A program made the translations under genes and the position numbers. The notes below the pieces were generated by a model. It made no database searches, was not told the DNA's origin, and saw nothing but the letters and a program-made list of their open reading frames with translations. From the NCBI GenBank assembly GCA_963677655.1, contig OY782088.1: a stretch of DNA of 64,000 nucleotides, one strand, 5' to 3'. Within the stretch, counting starts at the first letter, position 1. Each line of letters begins with the position of its first letter. The stretch is from Saccharicrinis sp963677655 (GTDB lineage Bacteria > Bacteroidota > Bacteroidia > Bacteroidales > Marinilabiliaceae). Below, piece after piece: positions 8,306 through 17,809 of this stretch.

Positions 8306-9883
8306 TTAAAATTTAAATGATAATTGATTATTGTAATATTCCTTCCCCCGGATGTTATTATGTTTTGGAAGGTCTTTATCGGGCTCTTGTTGTGGATATT
8401 CAGTCATCTTATTTTTGATGATATTTAAAATAAAACCATAACTGAAGTTTTGATTTTCAATGGCCATTTGACAAGCTTTATTAAAGGTATCTGCAGGAGT
8501 GTTTTTACACAAACTAAAAAGACCATCACAGCTTCGATATAGTTGTTCAGGATATTTTTTCTGGGTAAAAATCAATTCTACGAGTTCTCCCAGAGTTGTA
8601 GAAAGCTTTGTAGCCTTGTTTTTATAATACTCAGGACTGCGATTTAAATAATGCTGATGTGTAGAACATAAATGTTCCTTAATGGTGGAGTATCGTCCTT
8701 TTGATAGCTCTCGTTTATGTACAGCCACCAGGTTGTATTTGTAAAAGATGCGCACCATTGAACGAGTATATACAACTTTTAGTTCTTTGCCGATGTATTG
8801 ATATGGAGCGCTATAATAGTGCTTATCTTCACCAAGGTATATGTGATTGTTCTGAGCTAGTTTATATTCTTTGTAATACTTTATTTCAAAAGATTCTTTG
8901 GGTAGTTTTTGAAGCAATGGTTTTTCGTTTGATAAAAAGTGTTCCTCTCTGCAATAATCACGTTGTTGCATTCTGGTTTGGTTATGTTTGAGAGTATACT
9001 CCTTTATGGTCTTATTGAGTTCTGAGAGTGAAAAGAATTGCTGATTGCGAATGCGGGCATATACTCGATTATAAATCAGTTTTACCTGATTTTCAACCAA
9101 CGCTTTATCTTTGGGTTTTCTGGCTCTGGCAGGTACTACAGCCATATTGTAATGGTTGGCAAAATCTTCAAGAACCTGATTAATGCCTGGTTCATATCTA
9201 TTGGCTTTGGTTACAGCCGACTTTAAATTATCAGGAACAAGAACCTTAGGAGCACCACCTAAACTCTGCAAACAACAAGTAAGCGCATAAATAAAGTCAT
9301 CTATGCGTTGACTGGGAACTGCCATACAAAAGCTATAATCAGAGTATGGAAGACAGGCTACAAAGACCTGACATTCGATGATCTCTCCTGTGGTGGCATC
9401 AATGTAAGAAAGCTTCTTGCCTGCATAGTCTACAAATAGTTTTTCTCCAGGTTCATGATGTAATACCATTGATGGATTCTTTGTAAGCAGGTGTTGGGCT
9501 AAATGATAACTAAACTGGCTTAAGCTGTATCCTGATGGATTTGATAAGCGATATTCTTCCCAAAGCAACTGTTTGGTCACACCTGCCTTCTTTAGCTCCG
9601 TTTCAAAATAATCCAGCTTACATTTTAGGTCTTCAAAACGTTGGTCTTTATATGCAGGATTACCAGGATGAAAGACCTTTTCAAGTGCATGATCCTCCAT
9701 CTTTAACAGGGTGTTAAGGCTTAACTTTGAACTACGGTATTTAATTAGATAACTCTTAACCGTGTTCTTACTTATGTCCAAATTGCGGGCAATTGTCTTA
9801 ATGCCACACCCTTGACTGTGTAATTGTAGTATTTGTTTTACTTGGCTCATTCTTTTAGGTTTTCCTGCCATATTCAGTATCAA
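8306..9883 (-). CDS. istA: IS21 transposase IstA
   Basis: A 525-residue DDE transposase. The N-terminus has a helix-turn-helix (IKTIARNLDISKNTVKSYL, residues about 28-46). The retroviral-integrase-like core has Asp152 (FVDYAG), Asp218 (VPDNLKS) and Glu264 (KALVENQV). A beta-rich C-terminal region with YLGEDKHYYSAPYQYIGK follows. The frame is intact. The annotated start may be five codons early: a second ATG (MAGKPKRM) is equally good. It is followed directly by istB. Confidence 0.95.
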   Translation of the reverse strand: MILNMAGKPKRMSQVKQILQLHSQGCGIKTIARNLDISKNTVKSYLIKYRSSKLSLNTLLKMEDHALEKVFHPGNPAYKDQRFEDLKCKLDYFETELKKAGVTKQLLWEEYRLSNPSGYSLSQFSYHLAQHLLTKNPSMVLHHEPGEKLFVDYAGKKLSYIDATTGEIIECQVFVACLPYSDYSFCMAVPSQRIDDFIYALTCCLQSLGGAPKVLVPDNLKSAVTKANRYEPGINQVLEDFANHYNMAVVPARARKPKDKALVENQVKLIYNRVYARIRNQQFFSLSELNKTIKEYTLKHNQTRMQQRDYCREEHFLSNEKPLLQKLPKESFEIKYYKEYKLAQNNHIYLGEDKHYYSAPYQYIGKELKVVYTRSMVRIFYKYNLVAVHKRELSKGRYSTIKEHLCSTHQHYLNRSPEYYKNKATKLSTTLGELVELIFTQKKYPEQLYRSCDGLFSLCKNTPADTFNKACQMAIENQNFSYGFILNIIKNKMTEYPQQEPDKDLPKHNNIRGKEYYNNQLSFKF

Positions 9884-9915
9884 TTAGTAGTTGCAACTAC
9901 TAATTAATTTAAACC

Positions 9916-10106
9916 TAAATCCAAGGGGTCAACATGCTCCGTTTTTTTGAAAAGCAATTGATGCAGAGGGATCAATATGCTCCGTTTTTTTTACGTCACA
10001 GAGCAATATTTATCCTCAAATATCATTTAAAGGGGTCAGCATCCGCCGGATTGTCATGCTAAAACCTAGCAGGAACTGGCTTCAGGAAAGGGGGTCAGCA
10101 TGTTCA
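9916..10106. repeat. IS21 right-end repeated sites (four copies)
   Basis: Four copies of a GGGGTCAACATGCTCCG-like element start near 9925, 9967, 10032 and 10091. The first two share GCTCCGTTTTTTT immediately after the core. The third (CAGCATCCGCCGG) and fourth (CAGCATGTTC) are more diverged. The spacing grows outward (about 42, 65 and 59 bases). The left end has only two copies. Confidence 0.7.
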
Positions 10107-10463
10107 AGAATATCCAATAACATCCATACATTGATGACAGTGTTAAATACCAAGTAAATTTAACGCTAATATCATAAACTAATCGACACTTCTAAAATAT
10201 AATGAAATATGCATCGAAACAATTTCTGTAATTTTACAGCAACTCCTCATGCTAATAACACCCTATCTATAAACACAATAGACCTTAGAGTAGAATCAAA
10301 AAAGTGTCGAAGTCAGAAAAAAAAGAGACAGCTAAGCATATTAATTCGTAAACGACATTTACCGACATCTATGAGCAAATGAAGCTAATGAAGCTAATGA
10401 TAATCACAAATACTAAATATATGAATCTGGTATATGAAATGGTGTTTTTATTAAGTACTAAAC
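10107..10463. other. intergenic stretch between IS21 end and CHAT gene
   Basis: About 357 AT-rich bases without a credible reading frame. A short direct repeat ATGAAGCTA occurs twice near 10378-10396. It should contain the 3' untranslated region of the CHAT gene, but no clear hairpin terminator is visible. Confidence 0.5.
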
Positions 10464-13055
10464 TTATTTTCCGATTAATATAAATCCAGCCCAATCAATC
10501 GGCAAGAATCCCTTCTTTTTGCAATAAAGCTTTGCCAAACGCAATGCTTCTGCATAACTCTTTTTATCAACAATAATATGCTTATAAAATGATACCATTA
10601 ATTCCTTTGTTTTTTCATCATGTACTTTCCATAAGCTAGCAACAACATTGGATGCTCCTGCATAAATAAATCCTCGCGGAAGAGCCATTATACCTTCTCC
10701 TTCTAAAACTTGCCCGGTTCCTGTTTTACAAGCTGAAAGAACAACTAAATCGGCATTCATATTAATTTGAAATAACTCATGTAAACTGAGAAAGCCATTA
10801 TCATCATCATTTAATGAAAAAAACAAACCACTATTATAATGATCAGCACAAACACCATGAGTTGCTATATGTATCACACTTTCATCTTGTACATGCTCAA
10901 TAAAATTTGTTTTTGTAGCATCCCGAGATCGATAAACTGTCCTTTGTATATCATTCGTATCAAATAGGTTTGCAATCTCCATTACTTCATCTTCTGAAAA
11001 CGGAATAGGTTTCAAACAAGATTGTATACTTGAACTATTTTCAACAAATGAACTTTTTTTAATTATACTCCTGGTAACATTTGATGCCAGAAAAGAATTA
11101 TTAGTTTCAAATCCTGGAGCTAAAGCCATAAAACTTCTAAATTCAGGTTCATCAGTACATATCATTCCCTTAGCCGAATATGCATATTGAATCGCAAAAT
11201 GATCGATTAAATATTCACCCTTTTTATTTTTTAAAAGTTCAAATGTAATTCCTTCAAGCTTTTCATCTAATAAAATTGTTAAACCATCTATTCCTTCTAA
11301 CTCCTTTTCTATTGGTTCAATTAAAAGGTTATAAAGAAACTTAAGTTCAGTATCTGAATCTGCATTACTTTTTATAGCACGTTTAAATTTCTTTACACTC
11401 TGCCCTATTTTTGAGCATTTAATCTTTTTTGTTCCGCAATCTTTGGGGGTAAAATAAGTTATATAAAGATTTGAGTAAGACCAAAAATACTTTATCAACG
11501 CCTTATGAGCAGGTATAACCTCTGGCATTATTTCATTGAAAACCAACCGTTTCAAATCATTGTTATTTTCGTCCCACAACTCCGATTTGTATTTTAATAA
11601 TGATAATCGTTTATTAATGTTATCATCAAGCAATTGACTCATATCCTTTTGAACATCAGCAAGCTCAATAGTCAAATTTCTTATCCTTTCAAATCTCTTC
11701 CCCTCCTCTTTTCTTTTTCTGAGTTGAATCAAATAGTTTAAATAAAATGAGCTTGCTTCAGTTTGCAACTTATAAATACGTTCTACTTTATTACTAAACT
11801 GATTTTGATGCTCCCAAATAATATCGATTACATTATAGTTGCTTTTCTTAATCAATTTAGTTGCTCGCAAAAGTGTTTTTTCGTCTGCAGCATTTAAAAA
11901 CCATTGTTTTATTAATTGGTTTGTGTATGAAGACAACTCTATCACTTTGTCAACTGTTATTGATCCAACATTATTTTTTAAAGCTTCTTTATAAAAATAT
12001 TGCAACCTCAAACAACATAAAATAACATTATAAAAACTATTTACATCTTTAAACTCATTTATACTGGCTAACTTCAAAGCTTCGCTGATATCATTATACT
12101 GATTATTAAGTAATGATTTCACAGAACGCTCCATATAATCAATTGCTTTTGAGTAACATTGCTTTTTAATATAAACAGCACCTAAATAAGCATATGGTAA
12201 TTCTAAATCATAATTTAAGAATGAAGTTGTACTTCCTATTTTATTAACTGCAGATTTTAAATAAACCTCTGACTTATCAAAATCACAATCTATATATGAT
12301 TTCACACCTTTCAACATATCTGCATACCCTTCTGCTCTTTTCGGAAAAGCATAAAACTGGTTCTGTTCTAGCATATATTCGATGTATTGATTTGCTAGAG
12401 AATCTTCACCTAACCACAACAATGACTCTGCTGCAAGTCGATATACACTTTTAGATACGAATCTTTCACCAAACTCGCATCCACTGCTATTTAATAAGGT
12501 ATGAGCTTCTAAACTATATTGTTTTGCTAACACATCTGATTTTTGCAAAAATTCTTCATCCTCAGCCTGAGATACTAATAAAAACACCAAAGCATTTAAA
12601 CAACTATATTCTAGCTTTTTACTAATATGTCCAGGGAGCCTACTGATTTCAAGTGCCTTTTGCAATAAAATATAACTGGTATAGCCATCACTCTCACCAA
12701 TAGAAATCCCAAAAACATAATAAGTTTCAGCTTTATACTTTTCAAACTCATCACTTGTTAAACATTCATCCCATTTTGCCCATGCTTTCTTCTTTTTTTC
12801 CTTTAACAAAAGCTCTGAACCCTTTTTGAGATTTTTGAAATAAATATAATCTTCATCTTTAAAAGACCTATATTTTTCATCGAGAACATCATCTGATATA
12901 TTTGAAAAAATATAATCACGAATAAAGACTTTAACTTCGTCTTTATATTCACAACTTATTATAACATCCTTTTTTGTTTTCTGAAAACAAAACTGATTCA
13001 GAATTAATATTCCACAAATTCCAATAATAATTATGAATAAAACTCTTGATCTCAT
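10464..13055 (-). CDS. membrane-anchored TPR-CHAT caspase-like protease
   Basis: An 863-residue protein. Residues about 5-22 form a hydrophobic anchor after an N-terminal MRSR, which favours an N-in, C-out orientation; there is no lipobox. Residues about 50-480 are helical with TPR-like repeats (e.g. LELPYAYLGAVYIKKQCYSK). The C-terminal third is a CHAT (caspase HetF-associated with TPR) domain: IHIATHG carries the catalytic His733 and VVLSACKTG the catalytic Cys776, followed by GEGIMALPRGFIYAGASNVV and ASLWKVHDEKT. CHAT enzymes are cysteine proteases, often cutting a dedicated partner. It is transcribed away from two secreted-protein genes and a sigma/anti-sigma pair. The substrate and location are inferred. 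Confidence 0.88.
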   Translation of the reverse strand: MRSRVLFIIIIGICGILILNQFCFQKTKKDVIISCEYKDEVKVFIRDYIFSNISDDVLDEKYRSFKDEDYIYFKNLKKGSELLLKEKKKKAWAKWDECLTSDEFEKYKAETYYVFGISIGESDGYTSYILLQKALEISRLPGHISKKLEYSCLNALVFLLVSQAEDEEFLQKSDVLAKQYSLEAHTLLNSSGCEFGERFVSKSVYRLAAESLLWLGEDSLANQYIEYMLEQNQFYAFPKRAEGYADMLKGVKSYIDCDFDKSEVYLKSAVNKIGSTTSFLNYDLELPYAYLGAVYIKKQCYSKAIDYMERSVKSLLNNQYNDISEALKLASINEFKDVNSFYNVILCCLRLQYFYKEALKNNVGSITVDKVIELSSYTNQLIKQWFLNAADEKTLLRATKLIKKSNYNVIDIIWEHQNQFSNKVERIYKLQTEASSFYLNYLIQLRKRKEEGKRFERIRNLTIELADVQKDMSQLLDDNINKRLSLLKYKSELWDENNNDLKRLVFNEIMPEVIPAHKALIKYFWSYSNLYITYFTPKDCGTKKIKCSKIGQSVKKFKRAIKSNADSDTELKFLYNLLIEPIEKELEGIDGLTILLDEKLEGITFELLKNKKGEYLIDHFAIQYAYSAKGMICTDEPEFRSFMALAPGFETNNSFLASNVTRSIIKKSSFVENSSSIQSCLKPIPFSEDEVMEIANLFDTNDIQRTVYRSRDATKTNFIEHVQDESVIHIATHGVCADHYNSGLFFSLNDDDNGFLSLHELFQINMNADLVVLSACKTGTGQVLEGEGIMALPRGFIYAGASNVVASLWKVHDEKTKELMVSFYKHIIVDKKSYAEALRLAKLYCKKKGFLPIDWAGFILIGK

Positions 13056-13398
13056 ATTTAAATGTTTTGTATAATCACCGTTTAAAATCTGATAGACATA
13101 ACAGATGAAACACTTGCTTTAAACCAAAAATATAATAAAGAATCTAATTATTTATCACAAATCAATCTGTTCAATCAATACAAAACGCTCTTATTACCCA
13201 CTCTCCTCCACCACAAACCACTAATATACTGACAAATACGTACACTTCAGAATTTCACCACTCTCTATTCGATCATTTTTTTTTCAAAAAATCCTTCATT
13301 TTTTTTTCAAAAAAGGACATAAGTAGCAACTCATAAAGGGAGAACAAAAAATATTAAAAATCCTCATCTAACTTTAATGTTTAATTAAAAAGATTCGA
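13056..13398. other. divergent regulatory region between CHAT gene and secreted-protein gene
   Basis: About 343 bases shared by two diverging genes. A minus-strand TATTTTTG (-7 type) at 13125-13132 lies 70 bases before the CHAT start. A repeated T-run/TC/A-run element lies at about 13274-13315, closer to the plus-strand gene. No clear promoter is seen for the plus-strand gene. Confidence 0.45.
13274..13315. repeat. duplicated T-tract/A-tract element
   Basis: The sequence C-A-T(8 or more)-C-A(6) occurs twice in a row, separated by TCCTT. Each copy is nearly self-complementary and could form an A/T-only hairpin or a bent-DNA site. It lies about 85-125 bases before the start at 13399. Confidence 0.5.
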
Positions 13399-15654
13399 AT
13401 GAAAAAAATTATTATGACATTAGGAATTGCTTTTATGGTAATTTCATTAACAGCCCAAAGTATTAAAGGCCCGAATTCAATTAGTTATTTTCAAGCGCCA
13501 AGTAAAGGAATTGAATTTACTAATGCTGATGTTTACATTTCAAACGATGATGTTTTATCAACTGCGAAAAAAGAGGCACAACAGGCAAAAAATTCAGCGA
13601 TTGGAGCAAAATTTGGCGGTTTAGGAGAAAAAGTTGCCGGTGCAGTAAACGACGGTATGGATGGCATTGAAAAATTCAATAAAATGCTTGATGCATACAA
13701 AGATGACAAAGGTCGTTTTGCATCCTGGGATTTTGTTCCTGCCTACATTTTAGCCAAAGCGGAAACTGAGAAAAACGTAAAGGTTGAAATCTTTATTCTA
13801 AACGAACCAAACCCTAGTCCAAGTGCGTCCATGCCAACTACTGCCGATAGCGAAGGTTATTATGACATCCCCTACTATGTGAATTGTCGTTATAAAGTAA
13901 CAGATAATAGTGGTAAAGTTCTTTTCGAAGAAAACCTTGGGATTTTAGAAGGAAAACAAAAAACTAAAAACTACAAACCTCAAACTACAAACGTTGGAAG
14001 TCTTGGAAGTCTAGGTAAAGACGTAAAGGAAGCAGCTGAAGATTTAGCTGAAGGTAACTTAGAGGATGAAGTACCAATTCAGGATCGTATAGGTACAAAC
14101 GTGGCATACAACACTGTAAGAACTGCAGTTTTTGCTCGCTTCGGTTTTGGTATGTTTAATGCCCCTATCAAACTTGGTGTTGTGAAAGAATCAAAATTAT
14201 CTAAAAAAATGATTAAGCCAACTCTGGCTGTTTTTGAAGGTAAAAAAGGATTATTGCTTAATAAAGAAGAAAAAGAAAAAGTACATGCTTTTGCTGCCGA
14301 AATGGAAAAAGTACTTCCTGCAACCACTACAAAAACAAAGTGGGTTGCATTACATAACCTTTCTGTATGTTATGCATGGTTAGAAGATGCAGAAAAAGCC
14401 TCTTCGTACTACAAACAATATGGAGAAGAGATCAAACCTGCTCTTGAAAAAATGGAATGCTGGAATGCAGTATTAGCAGGCACCATGAAGTCGAAAGAAA
14501 TGAAAGCAAAAGTAGGTTCTACTTTTATAGGCACAAAAGAAATTAAGCAGTATCAGCAGTACAACAACATTAATTACTTTGTGAATTATTACCCTGCAGG
14601 TGCTCAACGCTATGAAGCATTATTAAGAACAATCAACCGCGATCTAAAACGTTTTGTAGATTTTTATGCTACCAATGACTTATTATGTCAGCTATTTGAA
14701 ATTGATTATCCATTCCAATTTTTCCCACTACAAGACTGTAACGGCGCACCTAAAGATATGAAAGCAGTTATTAAGAAAGAAGGAATGGAACCAATCGAGT
14801 ACCGTGTTAAATATGATTCAAAACGCAGAGTAAAAGAATTGCAGGCAGACCAGATTACATTGTTAGCAGATGGTAAAAAAGAAAAATTAATTACGCGTGA
14901 TATAATGCCTAAATATTCTAGTAATGGCAGGTATTCTCACCTTGAAACAGATGCAGGAATGTGGGCTCAAGCTGCTGATTACGAATACAGTTACTATCGC
15001 AAACTGAATTATGTTCACGACCCAATTTTAAAAAACACCTATGGTAAAGCAAATAACATCACTAAAAATGCAGGTTTTTTAGGAGGAAAAGAATCTGAAG
15101 AAGAGGTACAATTGAAAGTAGACTTAGAAGGTAATATTTATTTTACAGGGGAATCTAAATACTTCAAAGCCAATGCATTTTATAAGGAAATGTTAAATTC
15201 TGCAGGCATTATTCCTAAACGTGCCGATACAAGAACAACATTTAACACAAAAGCATACATTAATGAACAGGGAGTAATGACTAACTGGCTTTGGGAAGGT
15301 AAAAGTGCAACAAACTTTGCTACTGGTATTAGTCAACGAGAACAAAATGCAAAAGCAAATCCTATGAAACGAGGAATTAAGTTTGTTAATGTAGATGATA
15401 AAGGAAATCCAACTAAAATTGAATTCCAATTTGAACTAAATGGGGTATTATCTATCGAAGAGAAAGCAAAAGGAATGGCTTTCGTTAATAAATATCTTGT
15501 GGATTTAAATGGCCCAAAACCAACAGTATCCAAAGACGGTTTTAGCTTCGACACAAATGGAACCTGGGATTGTGCGTTTGAGTATGATTCAAATGGTAAC
15601 TGGATAAAAATGAAAGTAGGACCTTATACTGCAGAACGTACATTTAAATATTAA
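13399..15654 (+). CDS. large exported protein of unknown function
   Basis: A 751-residue protein with a signal peptide ending near residue 20 (ISLTAQS). I do not recognise the family. Residues about 50-75 are Ala/Lys-rich and helical. A helical TPR-like stretch with WVALHNLSVCYAWLEDAEKASSYYKQYGEE lies near residues 315-345. The C-terminal part is beta-rich, with FEYDSNGNWIKMK near the end, recalling YD-type repeats. There is no lipobox, transmembrane helix or T9SS tail, so it should be periplasmic. It diverges from the CHAT gene and is followed by another exported protein. A hairpin lies about 80 bases after its stop. Confidence 0.8.
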   Translation: MKKIIMTLGIAFMVISLTAQSIKGPNSISYFQAPSKGIEFTNADVYISNDDVLSTAKKEAQQAKNSAIGAKFGGLGEKVAGAVNDGMDGIEKFNKMLDAYKDDKGRFASWDFVPAYILAKAETEKNVKVEIFILNEPNPSPSASMPTTADSEGYYDIPYYVNCRYKVTDNSGKVLFEENLGILEGKQKTKNYKPQTTNVGSLGSLGKDVKEAAEDLAEGNLEDEVPIQDRIGTNVAYNTVRTAVFARFGFGMFNAPIKLGVVKESKLSKKMIKPTLAVFEGKKGLLLNKEEKEKVHAFAAEMEKVLPATTTKTKWVALHNLSVCYAWLEDAEKASSYYKQYGEEIKPALEKMECWNAVLAGTMKSKEMKAKVGSTFIGTKEIKQYQQYNNINYFVNYYPAGAQRYEALLRTINRDLKRFVDFYATNDLLCQLFEIDYPFQFFPLQDCNGAPKDMKAVIKKEGMEPIEYRVKYDSKRRVKELQADQITLLADGKKEKLITRDIMPKYSSNGRYSHLETDAGMWAQAADYEYSYYRKLNYVHDPILKNTYGKANNITKNAGFLGGKESEEEVQLKVDLEGNIYFTGESKYFKANAFYKEMLNSAGIIPKRADTRTTFNTKAYINEQGVMTNWLWEGKSATNFATGISQREQNAKANPMKRGIKFVNVDDKGNPTKIEFQFELNGVLSIEEKAKGMAFVNKYLVDLNGPKPTVSKDGFSFDTNGTWDCAFEYDSNGNWIKMKVGPYTAERTFKY

Positions 15655-15731
15655 TAACCTGAATTCTACTTAAGTTATTAAGATTCGCTTAATATTGGGA
15701 TATCAATATCTCTAATAATATAGTAAAAGTT

Positions 15732-15765
15732 AAGTATCAGGATTATTCATATAGTCCTGATACTT
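15732..15765 (+). terminator. hairpin after the 751-residue exported protein
   Basis: An 11-bp perfect stem, AAGTATCAGGA (15732-15742) with TCCTGATACTT (15755-15765) and a 12-base loop. Only a weak T-rich stretch (TCTC) follows, so it may be a terminator or an mRNA 3'-end stabiliser. Confidence 0.5.
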
Positions 15766-15932
15766 TCTCACAAACCTCAGAGGAATGAATAAGATAAATT
15801 GACTTAGAATACATATAAACACAGCGACTCTAAAATTCTGAAAAAATTATCAATATCATACACCAAAATATCACAGCTAATTAACAACTTAGATAACATT
15901 TCATAAAACATAAAAGATAAACCAAAAACAAA

Positions 15933-16787
15933 ATGAAGAAGATATTCTTAATATTTCTACTTATAAATATATGCACTGCAATACATTTAAATGCACAATA
16001 TGTTGTTCGGCAATATTCACTAAAACAGAACAAAGTTGAAAAGGCTATATTCACAAGCACAAAAATATATTTAGAATCCTTTATAAACAAGGGACAAAAG
16101 CCATCAGACATTGTTGAAAAAACGGTACAAAAACACTTCAAATACAATGAAAAATCAGATGATACTAACATGTGCTGGGTGCAAAAAAGTTGGCTTACTC
16201 CCGTTGCTCAGAAATCAGAAGCAGATATTATTATTTCAGGCGAATATGAGTTAATAAGCACTACTACTGCTGAAAATAAGAGCAAAGCCACTTTTACTGT
16301 AATCTTTACTTTTAATTATACAAATGGATCTCCTGTTAAAAAGGACACCATTAAAATTAACCAATCATATACAGATCAGAACTTACCATTGGAAAAAGTA
16401 GAAGACAACGTCTCAAACCGTATGAAAAATAGAATAGCATATTATACCCGAATGGTAAGCAGTAAAAAAGTTAACATCAATTTTCCAAAAGTGAAAATAA
16501 AAGATAAAGCATTAAAAGAAGAATATGCAACTATTAAAGAATTAATGAAGAAGGGTGAATATGTAAAAGTTGGTAAAATTGTAAAAAAACTCTACCAAAC
16601 GCAAAAATCCCCAGAACTGGCATTAATTCTAGGAATTTGCTACGAAATATTGGGTAACTATCCCAAAGCTGATGAATATTATAAAATCAAACCAGATTTT
16701 CATGCTAAAGTTCGTATGAAGAATAATATGAAAATTCTTACGTTCGCAAAAAGTATCGGTTATGAACCTGAATATATAGTATTATAA
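15933..16787 (+). CDS. exported protein of unknown function with TPR-like C-terminus
   Basis: A 284-residue protein with a signal peptide ending near residue 22 (IHLNAQ). The central region (ADIIISGEYELISTTTAE, then ATFTVIFTFNYTNGSPVK) looks like an alternating beta sheet of a penicillin-binding-protein-activator or DUF6340-like fold, though I cannot name it firmly. Residues about 190-260 are helical with ALILGICYEILGNYPKADEYY, a single TPR-like pair. It lies 278 bases after the larger exported protein on the same strand and before the sigma-like gene, so it probably belongs to the same accessory block. Confidence 0.75.
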   Translation: MKKIFLIFLLINICTAIHLNAQYVVRQYSLKQNKVEKAIFTSTKIYLESFINKGQKPSDIVEKTVQKHFKYNEKSDDTNMCWVQKSWLTPVAQKSEADIIISGEYELISTTTAENKSKATFTVIFTFNYTNGSPVKKDTIKINQSYTDQNLPLEKVEDNVSNRMKNRIAYYTRMVSSKKVNINFPKVKIKDKALKEEYATIKELMKKGEYVKVGKIVKKLYQTQKSPELALILGICYEILGNYPKADEYYKIKPDFHAKVRMKNNMKILTFAKSIGYEPEYIVL

Positions 16788-16814
16788 TACTATATATTCA
16801 ATTAAAAAAGAGTG

Positions 16815-16850
16815 AGGCAGCCTTTATGCTAATCAAACCAAATGCTGCCT
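16815..16850 (+). terminator. possible hairpin after the 284-residue exported protein
   Basis: AGGCAGC (16815-16821) pairs with GCTGCCT (16844-16850) across a 22-base loop, 28 bases after the stop. No T run follows, so confidence is low. Confidence 0.3.
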
Positions 16851-17041
16851 AACCACCAATTTAAAAACCAAAAAACAATTAATTCAAAATTTTTTTTAAC
16901 AAAAAATTAATATTCTGCCACTTAAAGTGTTTTTCACTTTTAATTTTTTCATCATGTAAACGTAATATCTCAGATAAGAACTTTTGAAATTATGATTATT
17001 ATTGTCACTTTTGATTGCTTAAATTTTCATGCATATAAAAA

Positions 17042-17809
17042 GTGCTTAAACCTAAACATAAAAATAATCTAATTACAGAAGAACAACTACTTGCATTAGC
17101 TGATAAAGTAGTGTCACGCTATGTTATCAATGGATCAATTCCTAAGAAAGAAAAAGAGGACATAAAAATGGGGATGGTTGAAAAGTTTTTGCAAAAACAT
17201 GATAATATACAGAATGCTTATCACGGAAAGGCTAAAGTTACCACCTATTGCATTGCAGTTCTAAATAAAATGTGTTGTGAACTAATTCGAAAAGAATTAA
17301 AACAATGGAAACAACAACCATCTGTATTCTATGATAATGAACATATTAACAACAGTCACCCCTTAGAAAAACTTGTTATTAACGATGAAATAAAACTATT
17401 ATATAACACTTTATTATTATTTGATGACGAACGAATTAAAGTTCAGTTGTTTATAGCCTATTTATTTCAATTGTCATTAATTAAAAATGACTTAGTTGTT
17501 TACGACAAAAACTATAAAAAGAATAAATTAGACACCTTATTTAGCCAAATAAACCTAAAAAACAAAAGTGAAATATTTAAAAACCTGACATATGCTGTTG
17601 AAGTAGCTGAAAATAAATTTGTAAAGCATGACGCAATAAGAATGTGGCTCAATAAAAACATTACTAGAATTATAGTTAGATTAAATGGTCCATTTAACAG
17701 AGCTAATTACGATAAAGAAACACTACAAATACTATTTGAGTATTACCACAATCAACGCAAAGAAAAGGAAACTAAAAAAACAGAGGAAGTATGGAGTCAA
17801 AGCATTTAA
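17042..17809 (+). CDS. sigma-70-like transcription factor (region 2 only recognisable)
   Basis: A 255-residue protein beginning at GTG: an in-frame TAA at 17036-17038 leaves no upstream start. Residues about 40-88 resemble sigma-70 region 2, with MVEKFLQKHDNI, then YHGKAKVTTYCIAVLNKMCCELIRKE, matching the core-binding and -10-binding helix pattern of ECF factors (split for reading). After residue 90 the sequence is Lys/Asn-rich and I see no clear region 4 helix-turn-helix. Its last 19 bases overlap the start of the next gene, which looks like a membrane anti-sigma factor, supporting the sigma call. A broken or very diverged sigma factor is the main alternative. Confidence 0.65.
   Translation: MLKPKHKNNLITEEQLLALADKVVSRYVINGSIPKKEKEDIKMGMVEKFLQKHDNIQNAYHGKAKVTTYCIAVLNKMCCELIRKELKQWKQQPSVFYDNEHINNSHPLEKLVINDEIKLLYNTLLLFDDERIKVQLFIAYLFQLSLIKNDLVVYDKNYKKNKLDTLFSQINLKNKSEIFKNLTYAVEVAENKFVKHDAIRMWLNKNITRIIVRLNGPFNRANYDKETLQILFEYYHNQRKEKETKKTEEVWSQSI

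Larger units (their letters stand above)
7503..10106 (-). mobile_element. IS21-family insertion sequence (istA-istB)
   Basis: About 2.6 kb, with istA followed by istB in the classic order on the minus strand. The ends carry repeated transposase-site-like sequences. The left end has two copies of ATTCCGGTsATrTTGACCCC at about 7502-7521 and 7524-7543. The right end has four related copies in the opposite orientation near 9922, 9965, 10030 and 10089. The outermost edges and target duplication could not be fixed; GATATTC occurs just outside both outermost sites and may be part of the terminal repeat. Both genes are full length, so the element may be active. It separates the housekeeping holA cluster from the CHAT block. 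Confidence 0.88.

Noticed and set aside
10464..13055. CHAT gene as part of a type III-E CRISPR (Craspase) locus
   Set aside because: No gRAMP/Cas7-11, Csx30, Csx31 or repeat array is present in the window.
13274..13315. Repeated element considered as a CRISPR-like unit
   Set aside because: Only two copies, separated by five bases and made of homopolymer runs; no spacers or cas genes.
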